Assembly: GCA_037126765.1 (NCBI GenBank)
Contig: JBBCBC010000025.1
Location: forward strand, 10,819,639 to 10,883,638
DNA from: Stenogyne calaminthoides
Taxonomy: Eukaryota; Streptophyta; Magnoliopsida; Lamiales; Lamiaceae
Length of the DNA stretch: 64,000 nt
Reading direction: 5' to 3'
The notes under the pieces were generated by a model. The model saw only the letters and a list, made by a program, of their open reading frames with translations, made no database searches and had not been told where the DNA came from. This document shows, piece by piece, positions 23,374 through 34,340 of this stretch. Numbering within the stretch: position 1 is the first letter of the stretch; the number at the start of each line of letters is the position of its first letter. A program made the position numbers and the translations under genes.

Positions 23374-26300
23374 TTGCAGATTTGTGTGGGTTTGGCCAAT
23401 AAAGGAGGTGTACAAACAACTATCTGGTACATCGATAGTGGATGCTCAAGGAATATGACAGGAAGCAAACATCTCCTTAGCTCTTACACAGAACAAGAAG
23501 GCCCACGTGTACTCTTTGGTGATGATAACTTTGGTTTTACAAGAGGATTCAGAACCTTAGAGAATGATGATGTACAGGTTACAAGAGTCTCGTATGTCGA
23601 AGGCTTAAAGCACAACCTGTTATCAGTTTCACAATTCTGCGACAACGGATTCAGTGTTGAGTTCTCGACTGATCAGTGCACTATCAAGAATCGAGCTACT
23701 CAACAGATTTTTTTAACTGGTTCTAGAAAGGAACGATATATACAGCAGATTGGAACAGTTTTCCAAGAAATGCATGTCTGATTCTTAAGAGTTCCAAAAG
23801 CAGTAGTTGGCTCTGGCATAAGAGAATGAGTCATCTGAACTTTAAAACTCTTAACAAGATAGCAAGGATGTCTTTGGTTGAGGGTCTTCCGAATTAGGTA
23901 TTCTCTAAGGATCAGACATGTGTCGCATGTCAGAAGGGAAAGCAGGTAAAAGCCTCATTCAAGGGAATCCCAGGACCATCATCCAGTAGAGTATTGTAAC
24001 TGCTCCATATGGATTTATTTGGACCAATTACACCAGTTAGTCTCAGCGGACGCAAATATACTCTGGTAATCGTGGATGATTATTCCAAGTTTACCTGGGT
24101 TGTTTTCTTATATAAGAAGAATGAGACAACAACAAAGATACCCGAGCTGCTCAAGAAACTACAGAATGAGAAGGGTGTCAGTATTGTAAAAATCAGATCC
24201 GATAAAGGTACATAATTTCTGAACTCTTTTATTACTTACTTTTGCACTAAGTTTGGAATACAGCATGAGACATCAGCTGCAAGAACACCACAACAGAACA
24301 GAGTAGCAGAACGGAGAAACAGAACACTCAAAGAAGCTGCTTGAACTATGTTAGTTGAACATGCAACTCCAAGCCGTTTCTGGGCAGAAGCCATCAACAC
24401 TGCTTGCCATACTCAGAACAGATTTTCTTTGACTAAGGCTCACTTCAAAACACCCTATGAACTAGGGAAGGGCAGAAAACCTCGTGTTTCTTACTTCTAT
24501 GTTTTTGGGTGCAAGTGTTTCATACACAAAAATGGGAAGAGCCAGTTGAAAACTTTTGAGGCCAAGTCAGATGAGGGTATATTCTTAGGATATTCCTCAA
24601 CCAGCAAGGCTTTCAGGGTATTCAACAGGCGAACCCTAGTTGTGGAAGAAACACCACATGTGGTCTTTGATGAGACATCTTCTGAACCAGAGAAACCTGC
24701 CTCAGAACAAGCAGTACCAGATCAACCTGTACCTGATGCACAGAAAATGGATCAGCTAAGTATCAAGGAAAAAGGATCAGATCAGATAACAGTGTATGTT
24801 CTAGAACTTGATCTTACTGATTCACCAGGTCAATCAGACCCTAAGGTACGTACAACTGTCAATGAAGAAGCTGGTACAGCTGAGACAGTAACAACTGAAC
24901 CATCTGGTTCAGGGGGAATACCTGATGTTCCTACGGACAGACATCAGCACATGATGATTCCAACATCAGCTGAGACTTGTCCATGTCAAGTGGATCATAT
25001 TTCTGCACCACTCCCAATCTCTAGTGATGAACTGCTATCAGAAGAGGATGATATTCTCCAAATTGATGCAAATCAGAAAAGAAGGACCTGGATAACCAGT
25101 CATCCTACTGATCTGATCATCAGAGACTCATCTGATAGAGTTAAAACTAGACATCAGATTGGTGAAAGTGTCATGTATTATTGTTATCTGTCCTTGAAGG
25201 AACCAACCGAAATAGAAGAAGCTCTACAGGATGTAAATTGGATTCTAGCCATGCAAGAAGAACTGGAGCAGTTTGAAAGGAATCAGGTTTGGAAATTGGT
25301 GGACAGACCAGCCCATCAAGATGTGATTGGCACAAAGTGGGTATTCAAGAACAAGAGAGATGAGAATAATGTCATAACCAGAAATAAGGCAAGACTTGTT
25401 GCTAAGGGGTATTCACAATCAGAAGGAATTGATTATGATAAGACCTTTGCACCAGTCACTCGCCTGGAAGCCATTCGGCTATTTCTGGCTTATGCTACCC
25501 ACAGAGGGTTTATTGTGTATCAGATGGATGTAAAGAGTGCATTCTTAAACGGGGTACTAGATGAGGAAGTTTATGTTGAACAACCTCCTGGCTTTGAAAA
25601 AGGCGACCAGGTGTATCGTTTAAGAAAAGCTCTTTATGGCCTGAAACAAGCTCCTCGAGCTTGGTATGATACACTCTCTCAGTTCTTGATAGACAGTGGA
25701 TTCACTAAAGGAATAGTGGACAAAACCTTATTCAGAATAGAAGATGGAGAAGATATTCTGATGGTTCAGATTTATGTGGACGATATCATCTTCGGATCTC
25801 CCAACAAGAGTTTATGTGATAAATTCAGCAAGCTGATGCAAGGGAAGTTCGAGATGTCCATGATGGGTCAGATGAATTACTTTCTAGGTCTACAAGTTAA
25901 GCAAAGTGCAGAAGGGATATTCATCTGCCAGACGAAGTACACTAGGACTTTGTTGGCTAAATTTGGAGTTCAAAACTGTAAGGAAGCAAGAATTCCTATG
26001 ATGACTGGATTCAAGATGAATCCAGATGAGAATGGTCTGAAAACTAATCAGAAAGAATACATGGCTCTCATTGGATCTCTACTATACCTGGCTGCTAGCA
26101 GACCAGATATAACTTTTGCAGTAGGTGTATGTGCCAGATTTCAGGTAAATCCAATGCAAAGCCACCTGGAAGCAGCTAAGCGGATTCTTAAGTATCTGAA
26201 GGGGACAGTAAACCTTGGTTTATTTTACCTATCAGATGATAATCTAGAGCTTAGTGGGTATTCTGATTCTGATTATGGAGGTTGCGGAATAGACAGAAAG

Positions 26301-26772
26301 TCTACCTTAGGTACATGTCAGTTCTTAGATAGTAAACTGATCTCTTAGTTTTCAAAGAAACAGACATCAGTTGCAACGTCTACTACTGAGGCAGAATATA
26401 TGGCTGCAGGAAGCTGTTGTTCCCAACTGCTCTGGCTAAGTCAGCAGCTGAGGGATTACAACATTGTAGCTAAGAACGTACCTATATTCTGTGACAGTAA
26501 TAGTGCTATTGCAATCACTCAGAATCCTATTCTACATACAAGATGCAAGCATGTGGATGTCAGACACCATTTTATAAGATATCATGTTGAAAAGAAGAAC
26601 ATCAGAATGGAAAGATCCATACTGATAAACAGAAAGCTGATATTCTAACCAAGCCACTAGCTGAATTCAGATTCAGAGAATTATGCAATGAGCTAGGGCT
26701 TCTGGACGTTGGAGAAAGTGCACCAGAAATATTTGGTGGACTGGTCTCCATGACCAGTTGGTTAAGAGACTG
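23374..26772 (+). pseudogene. Sirevirus-A pol: protease, integrase, reverse transcriptase, RNase H (broken)
   Basis: The protease active site WYIDSGCSRNMTG is intact (about 23427). The pre-integrase zinc region has WHKRMSHLNFKTL and CVACQKGK. The integrase core shows HMDLFGPI, RSDKGT and VAERRN. The reverse transcriptase has QMDVKSAFLNGVLDEEVYVE and YVDD at 25774-25785. RNase H has GYSDSDYGGCGIDRKST and TEAEYMAAG. A 250-residue Pro/Glu/Asp-rich linker joins integrase and reverse transcriptase. Stops are at about 23896, 23998, 24212, 24343 and 26346, and a frameshift at about 26605. The frame 24348-26348 is long and intact. Pol is in a different frame from gag, with a gag stop in between. Confidence 0.92.
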
Positions 26773-26986
26773 ACCAGATATAAATAATCAGTTGAGTAAG
26801 GTACCTCAACTGATCAGATCTGATCAGAAAAAGGAATATCAGATTAAAGGGGAACTGATCAGATTGAATGTTTGAACTTTGTAAGTCGATTGAGCACATG
26901 ATTCAACAAGAAAATTGCATAAGTATTAAAGCTACAATCGCATAAGGTAAAAGAGTCAACACAACAAGGGTTCAAAGGAGGATTTC

Positions 26987-27052
26987 ATTGATAAAGACCC
27001 AGAGGTCGAAATTTTCATTACAATTTCATTGTAATAGACCCGGAGGTCAAAA
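26987..27052 (+). repeat. Direct repeat and palindrome in the Sirevirus-A spacer
   Basis: A unit resembling ATAAAGACCCAGAGGTCGAAA (26990) recurs as ATAGACCCGGAGGTCAAAA (27034). Between them is the inverted repeat ATTACAAT-TTC-ATTGTAAT (27017-27035). Confidence 0.7.
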
Positions 27053-27112
27053 GATAAACCCTAAACCCTAAACTCTAAGCCCTTAGTCCTAAAATCAATG
27101 GGACTTTCCTCT

Positions 27113-27570
27113 TTAAATGAACACGAGTGTCATACACAAGTGGTATACACAAGTGTCAAACATGTAATTCAAGGGATTTAGTCCGATCAAGATCGTATAA
27201 ACTAAATCCATATTACATGTCAGAAAGAGTCTATTGATGCTAATTTCGTCATCTCGATCGGCGCACAAGGCGTAAACGGCCAGGAGGAGCACCTCCATAT
27301 TGCCGGAGGTAGATCCGTCACCTCGGTGGTGGTGAAGCATGACAATGGTCATATGATCATCCTTCGATGAAGACGAAAGCAGGAATGAGGGAAGCACATA
27401 ATTTGACTGAGAATCAGAGATCCTCTGTGTAGTGTAGAAGAAGTTTTTTTTGCCGGAGGACTCGCCGGAATAAAGGGATCACCGGAATTTATTATGTGAA
27501 AGCTTGAAGATGATAAGTATGGCAAATGGGTTGTGTTGTGTGTTTAAATCGTTTGACCTATTTATAGAGG
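27113..27570 (-). other. Candidate antisense transcription unit inside Sirevirus-A
   Basis: On the minus strand, a TATA box (CCTCTATAAATAGGTC, 27570-27555) is followed by a leader-like CACACAACACAACCC stretch. Then comes a 94-codon open frame (27397-27113) beginning MLPSFLLSSSSKDDHMTIVM and containing HHHRGDGSTSGNMEVLLLAV. The protein is not recognised. It could be a captured host promoter and first exon, or a chance frame; the TATA plus leader arrangement is the main reason to list it. Confidence 0.35.
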
Positions 27571-28786
27571 ACAAGCGGGGGTGAAAATGCAAATTTGATT
27601 TCTCAAAGCCCTTCTGAGAAATTGGCACCGCAAGGACAGCGAGTAGGTGATACGCGACAAATGGTTGGATTAGTTTACGGCATGTGATATCACAAAGTGT
27701 CCAAACCATCATTGCAAGAATGTCACATCACACCGACTTAGGGAATCGAGGCGACTCTTCGATTTCCCGAGATTAAGTTTTGGCGGAGCACACATCCCAA
27801 GAATTGACTTGATCAGAGTGGATCAGATTGGATCCGCAGAAATCTGGTCAGATAAGAGACTGATCCGATAAGGAGGATCAGTTGAGTATGGTACCTCAAC
27901 CGATAAGAAAGATCAGTCAAGAATTGATCAAAGATAACAGTTGAAGGGGGAACGTCAACTGATCAGATAGGATCAGAAGGAGACTAATCAGGTAAGTGGG
28001 ACATTGTTGGGAAATACTAAGGGATAGGCTATCATCAGTAAGGTCAACAGTAATCATGCCAACCAGATCAGATCAACAGTTGTAACTAGCTGATTACAAT
28101 ATCAGTTAGTCAGATACGTTTTCTAATTTACCTTTATGTTTATTTTATGTTAGCTATAACTGTTCCCATTACTTTACGATGTCATGCCTGCAATCATTAT
28201 ATACGGGCATGGGATTTTTGTATTAAATGCATTTATTGCAAACTTTTAAGTCCAAAAGTCCGTCAGTTTAAAATCCCTGACCGCACGATTTAATTACTTT
28301 TCAACTGCCTCAATCTTGATCGTCCAATTAAATCAAGGACACTCAAGTATTTTTAAAAATAATCGTGCAAAATGTTTTCCTTCCCATCCTTTTAAAACCC
28401 TAATACCCCTTCTCTGAAAACCTTTCGCATTTCAAAACTTCTTAAAATGCAAATCAGTTCCAGAAAATTCTCTAACTCTCAAAATATTCAAGATATTAAT
28501 CTGCCTTTTCAAATCCACATATCGCTTTTCTGGTAACTTTATCATCTTGTTGTTTTGATTCATGAATAGCATGTCATGATAAGATTATATAATTTGTGTG
28601 TACTACTCTTAATCATGTTCAAATGGGACTTGAACTGTTTATTTCTTTTCATGAACTATATGCACACTGGGGATAGATATACATATGAATGTTTCGCATA
28701 ATTGCTCTTTTATGTATATAACTGGGTGATTAATTATGCTCTTTCACTTAGCTCTAAATTTGTGTAATTGTTTATGCCTTCAGAAA

Positions 28787-31700
28787 ATGGATTCTTCATC
28801 TATAGTACCATCGGAAGGTTGTGATTATACTTTCATGATCAAAAATGTCATCGATGAAAAGTATGTCATATTCACTGTCACAAATGATCCAGAATCAAGG
28901 GAGATTTTGGAATGTCTAAGAGCCTGTGGACTCGAACAATTCTGCTATCGCCATTTGAGTAGTGTCCATATCATTGAATCACTAGAATTCCTGAGAAAGC
29001 TAAAAGAGACGGACAATAAGGAGCTTTTCTCATTCGTCGGTGGGAACATAATCGATGTCACCAACGAGGATCTCAGGAGGATTTTTGGTCTTCAAATGGG
29101 CAGGAACTACCCTGATGAGTTCACAGCTGGGATGTCAGATAAAGAGTATCTACAGAAAGTGCTATTGAGGCTGCTATTCGAGATTGTCTCGAAGGTAATT
29201 CTTGGAATATCATTCAACCCAGATGCTCTAACCCAACAAAAGCAGCATGTGATGACCGCAATCATTGAGAAGGCCCCAGACATGAACTGGATGGGGATGG
29301 GGTTATTCAAGCATCAGTTGCTGCAGGAAACTGAAAAGTTTGCCAAGGACAAGAACAATCAAGTGGTGCTGACCAAGAACATCTCCAACATTCACAAGGT
29401 CTCGATAATCCTTGCTGATAAGCTTCCCAACTATCCTTGGTCAGACATTGGGCAGAAGCAATACTTGGAGAAGTTCAAGGCATTGCTACACACGGACGAA
29501 GAACTGTCTGGGCTACCTGATGATGACTCAACACCATATGTGCCGAAATCTAAACACACATCATCTGTGCAGACAGAAGGAAGAGCCCCATCAAAGGCCA
29601 GAACTACAAAGAGAAAAAAGGCTGTGAGTAAGACTTCTGACGCAGGTAAGAAGCGTCAGAAGAAACTCACTTCTATGTTGTCAAAGGGGACTGGAATGCC
29701 TTCTGAAGGCCTTCATGACGAGGACAGTGATGTTGAAATTCTGGTGTCGGGAGGGTTACTGCAAATTGAGTTACCTGGTAAGGAGACTACTGTGAGTTCT
29801 GAACACAAAGTTAGTACAGATCGAGAGTTGACAATAATGGAGGAGTCTGATAAGATGGAGGTTGGTGATGCTGCAGAAGAAAATCTTGAAGAGGCTCAAT
29901 CCGAACCATCTGACTCGGCACACCTGAGCACACTATTTTTTAGTCGTGAATCCCCTTACTTTCCCAGATCACCTACCCCACCATCACCTCAACATAATAC
30001 ACCCTTACCATCTCTCCCCAAACAACTCACTACCTACCCTCAACCTGACCAACCAGATCTTACTCAACCAGAAACAACACAAGCCCAGATACCTGATTCA
30101 ACCCCAGTTGAGACAATACACCCTGATCAACCCTTATCTCAACTGGAAATTCCACTAATCCCACAACCTTCGGTCAACCCATCTGCACCTCAACCCACGG
30201 AACAACCAAATATTCCTACACCTCCTCAACCTCAATCAAATATAGCCATTGAACCACAAATACACCCATCTGAGCCAACTACCTCATCTGCACCTGGTAC
30301 TGAAGCAGTTGAAGAATCTGCTGAGACTATGCCTAGAGATGATCTCTATGTTTCAATGTCTCACAACCCCTTCAACACCAGAACACTCATTGGATCTCCA
30401 GATGAAGAGAGCCCAGTGTTATACATTCTGAAGCAGCAGGTAAAGGAGTGTTTGCTTGAACTGTGCCCAGATTTGGTTAATCATCCTGGCCTTCAGCACA
30501 AGATTGAAGAGATTGTGTTCTGGAGGGATGTGAGGTTTAAAAGCATCGAGGAGTTTCTGATCCTCATGGAATCTATGGACTCAGACTACTTTGTGGATCT
30601 GGAGTTGAGATGTTTGGAGAATGCCGGAGTTGAAAGCGCTGCTGGATTGGCTTCTGATGATGATATCAGATGGCTAATTCATGACAGGTTTGGGATTACC
30701 AGGGACTTTGAAGAATCAGAAGAACCGCAAGCTGATGAAGACTTTGAGGAATCTGCCGATGAACCAGGTATGGGTGCTGCAGATGAGACCCAGCTTGGCA
30801 AGGCATCAACATCTGAACAGACTGTTGTGCAGAGTGATAATATTCTAGATCTTATGACATCGAAAGTACAAGATCTCACTGCAGATCTGATGAAGCAGTT
30901 CGAAGAAGAACAGAGGCACCTAGTTGACAGAGAGAGGATGCTAACTGTTGAAAAGATCACTCACATGCATGATGTTATCCTCGGCTCTGTAATGAAATAG
31001 GTTGATCCTCTAGCTGAGAAGCTAAAGATCCAGACTGATATGCTTAAAAAGACGCAGGTTCTCTTGGAAAGTGTCTGGGGATCTTTAGAAAGGACTGACT
31101 CCTGTATGGATATTGGCTGGAAACGATTTTAACGTTCTGTTGATCAGACCAGGAAGGCCATTGAATCAGGATTAAACAGGTTACTGGGTCCTGCACCTAC
31201 TTCTGCAAATGTTCAGATCACTACTCTTGTTGTGGAGGAACTTAAGGAGGAGATGACGAGTCAATTTCGGGCTCTGAATCTTAGACTGTCACACCTTTTT
31301 GATCCAACCAAAAAGGGGAAAGGACAAGATCTAGAAAAACAGATGCAGATGGTAACTTTTGATGCAAAAATACCAGAAGCCACCTCATCTGATATACCTG
31401 ATGTCACTCCGTCTGAAGCCAAGGTTATTCCTTCTGATGTCATTCCTTCTGAAGAACTGAAACAAACTGTGGAGCAACACAGCAAGGAGATCGAGTCAAG
31501 GAAAAGAAATCACAGAGCAGAAGTCAACTTTGTCAGAGGTTGTTGCCAGAGTTGACAAAATCGAAGATTTCTCTTCTTCTGTGCATAAAAGGATGGAATC
31601 TGATGATCAGGCTAAAAGCCTTGAACTGGCAAAGAAACTCACAGAAGAAGATAAACAGGCTCCTCTGATAAGAAAGAAAGGCAAGGGCAAAATGATAAAA

Positions 31701-32294
31701 TCAACTGCTGGAGTTCAGGGACAAGGTCAGTTAACTGCTTCAGAACCCAGAAGCCAGATGTCTTCCGAACAAACTCAAGAGCAGAAAAGACAGAAGATAA
31801 TAGAAGCTGCCATTAAGAAGCTGAAGATGGCAGAGGCTGAAGGACTTAACGTTACATACATCCGGAAGCAGAGAAAGAAGGAAGCTGCTGCAGAGGATAT
31901 TAGCTGGGAAGAGAGAGCTTTTCCGGCGACCGTTAAAGACATCCTCGTTGCTCGGGAAGATATGTTTCCTGAGTGGGACCAAATCAGGGCGGAATGGCTT
32001 TGTGATGTTTACATCTTGGAGATGATTCCGATTCATCAAGACCAAGTTTCCAATGATGATGAATTCTGGAACTGGTTAGAAACAAAGTACCCTGATTTCT
32101 ACCAGATTGTTATGAAGGAAGGAAAGATTATGTCACTAACACCTGAAGCTCCTCCCTTCGAACAAATTATTCCACCACTGCGTCCAGATAAGAATCTTGA
32201 TCCTATTCAGTTTAAGAAAGCCTATTATGCATTTGCAAAGAAAGGAGGGATCATCGGGAGAGATAGATTGGATCAGCTAATGCAGAGGATGTAG
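28787..32294 (+). pseudogene. Sirevirus-A post-pol reading frame (env-position, about 1170 codons)
   Basis: It lies after pol in the position of the env-like gene of sireviruses. The likely start is ATG 28787 (MDSSSIVPSEGCDYTF); an in-frame ATG at 28736 is also possible. Layout: a folded N-terminal part of about 250 residues with IIDVTNEDLRRIFGLQM; a basic stretch (KARTTKRKKAVSK) that could be a nuclear signal; a Pro/Gln/Thr-rich region at about 29950-30300; an acidic and coiled-coil part; APLIRKKGKGKM near 31660; and a C-terminal domain with FWNWLETKYPDFYQIV. No signal peptide or transmembrane helix is seen, so an envelope role is not supported. Breaks: TAG at 30998-31000, TAA at about 31130 and a frameshift at about 31520. 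Confidence 0.75.
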
Positions 32295-32359
32295 ACTTTT
32301 TGGTATCCCAGAACATCTTCAAAAATTCAGGCACAGTTGAAGACATCTTAGTATCAGAT
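32295..32359 (+). other. Sirevirus-A sequence between post-pol stop and Sirevirus-B
   Basis: This is short non-coding sequence ending in CAGAT (32355-32359), the left copy of the Sirevirus-B target duplication. It resumes after CAAAT at 44635. Confidence 0.7.
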
Positions 32360-34217
32360 TGTTGGGAGATGAATTTAATAAAGAAGTTTTGATTAGATCC
32401 CAAAACCCCTGAGTATGGCATGTTCAGGATAATCTTGATAGATCGAGTCGGGGTTTCAAAGATAGATTGTTCAGAAGTTATCTCGCACCATGTATAGTCG
32501 TGAGATATAGATCGTTAGATCTTAAAGTTACTGAAGAACTCAGAAGGTACTGAGAATCAAGAATCGGAAGAATCAAGAATCAAGAGAACCTAATGTTCGA
32601 AAAGATATCAAGACATCAAGACTCGGTATGTCATCAAGACATCAAGACCCAAAGAGTTATCAAGACTCAATAAGATATCAATACTCAAAGATAACCTGAA
32701 TGTTCAGAGGCACTGAATAATATCTATCTGAAGATTACAAAAACTGAGAAAAACGCAAATGTTCAGAAAAGTAGATATTACCCAAAACATTCATATGCAG
32801 ACAAAAGGAACTAAGTCTAAGTGTTGCTTAAGGTTGTCTCATTCAGAGAGATTGACCAAAAAGAGCCATTTTGTTTGTCTACATTCACTGAAGACAAGAA
32901 CCAATCAGAGGAAGACAACATCAGCATTTTTATCGACACCGAAAAGCGACAGACCTTGAATCATGTCAAGAGTACTAAGTTCCATTTCGCAAAAATTGGT
33001 GATTGGCTACATGACTGCATATTTCCTAAAACATGCAAGGGAGTGTTCAAACCCTAAATATAGTCGTTCATCATACACTAGAAGAGGAAACCCTTGATAC
33101 TATCTCCTCCAACGAATAGTTTTTCAAGAGTGACCTTGGTGAAGGTTGCCTATAAATACCAGTGATCTTCTACATTGAGATTATGGGAAATTTCAAGCAA
33201 CTCAAGAGCTCATTCGTATTATTGCAAATTGAAGCACTCGAAAACCCTAGAATTTCCCAAGTGTTTCACATTGGAGAGAGCTCACTATTCTAAGCCTAGA
33301 TTGATAGAAATATGCAAAGATTAGAAGATATATCCTAGCCTTTGAATATGTTCTTATTGTAAAGGATATCTCACCCTAGTTGGAAACCAACCCAAAATCC
33401 AAACCCTTTGTTAAGGTAGTTTGTGTGTGATTTGTTGGTGAGTTAGAGTTGTAAAGAGTTAGTAAGCTACAGTGAGTTAGCCAGAAAACTCTAGAGAAGA
33501 AGTTAGTAAGCTACTTGTGGTAGTCTGAACACTTGTGTGTGTTTGAGTTAGTAAGTCTGCAAAGTGAGTCACCCGAAAAAACTCAAGGTAGAAAAGTGTG
33601 TAAGCTACAGTGAGTTAGCCTGAAAGCTTTATGAGGTGGTTAAGGAATTTCTCTGAAGATCAGAGAGAGTGGACGTAGGAGCTTGAGTCTCTGAACCACT
33701 ATAATTGCTGTGTTGTTTTGTTTTCTGTACTGCATTATTATATGTTGCATGTTTTTCACTGAAAGCATATTTCAATCGATATTCAGTTGGAACCAATCCA
33801 CTGAACTTGCATCAAATTGATCACAGCCTTAATCACTATTTTATTGAAGGGAAGTTTTTCAACAAAGCTAAAACGAGTATAAACTTAGGACCAACCATTC
33901 CGCACACTTGAGTAGCTAGAACAGATAGTTACCAAACTGAACTAACTCTACTGAGGGTTCAGTAAGATAATTATCTGAACCAAGCGCCTCAGGATCTCTG
34001 ATAAACTTCGAGTTCATTGGGCTAATCTATAAACTTTCGAAGAGCTTCGATCATTGTCTCGATGAGACTTTGACTCGTGGCAATCCGTGCTTCTCGAGGT
34101 AAAAATCGTCGATAACTTGACCCATCCGACCTCGATGAAAAGAAAAGTTTTAAAAATCGCTGAACACGTGTAATTCCCCCCATACACGTGTGAGACTCGT
34201 TAGCACCGGTACCAACA
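32360..34217 (+). repeat. 5' LTR of Sirevirus-B (1858 bp)
   Basis: It runs from TGTTGGGAGATGAA to CACCGGTACCAACA. U3 holds many copies of CAAGA and ATCAAGACTC-type words (32560-32700). The TATA box CTATAAATAC is at 33151-33160. From 33234 onward it aligns to the 3' LTR at 43639-44634. Confidence 0.9.
33151..33160 (+). promoter_or_regulatory. TATA box of the Sirevirus-B 5' LTR
   Basis: CTATAAATAC lies upstream of the part shared with the 3' LTR. The 3' LTR lacks it because of the U3 deletion. Confidence 0.65.
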
Positions 34218-34219
34218 AG

Positions 34220-34231
34220 TGGTATCAGAGC
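34220..34231 (+). promoter_or_regulatory. Primer-binding site of Sirevirus-B
   Basis: TGGTATCAGAGC, complementary to initiator tRNA-Met, lies two bases after the LTR. Confidence 0.9.
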
Positions 34232-34340
34232 AGTGGTTCATTTTGACCACTTGCTTTGGTAGCCATAGTATATTTGCTGAAAAACTTTGGTGGTCTACTG
34301 AATAGATCTGTTTGCTGATATCTTACAAGGCTCAGTCATC

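Larger units (their letters stand above)
26773..28786 (+). other. Sirevirus-A pol to post-pol spacer with an inserted-looking segment
   Basis: The ends (26773-26960 and about 27790-28010) are rich in GATCAG and TCAACTGATCAG words typical of this element. The middle (about 26985-27785) has a different composition, including GCCGGAGG words and a TATA box on the minus strand. Nothing similar is at the same place in Sirevirus-B. From 28100 to 28780 the sequence is AT-rich and looks like a 5' untranslated leader for the post-pol frame. Confidence 0.6.

Noticed and set aside
27056..27076. Telomere-like CCCTAAA words in the Sirevirus-A spacer
   Set aside because: Only two clean units are present, followed by decayed variants; too short for a telomeric or interstitial telomere array.
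28787..32294. Retroviral envelope gene after pol
   Set aside because: No signal peptide, transmembrane helix or cysteine-rich ectodomain can be seen, so only the env position is claimed.
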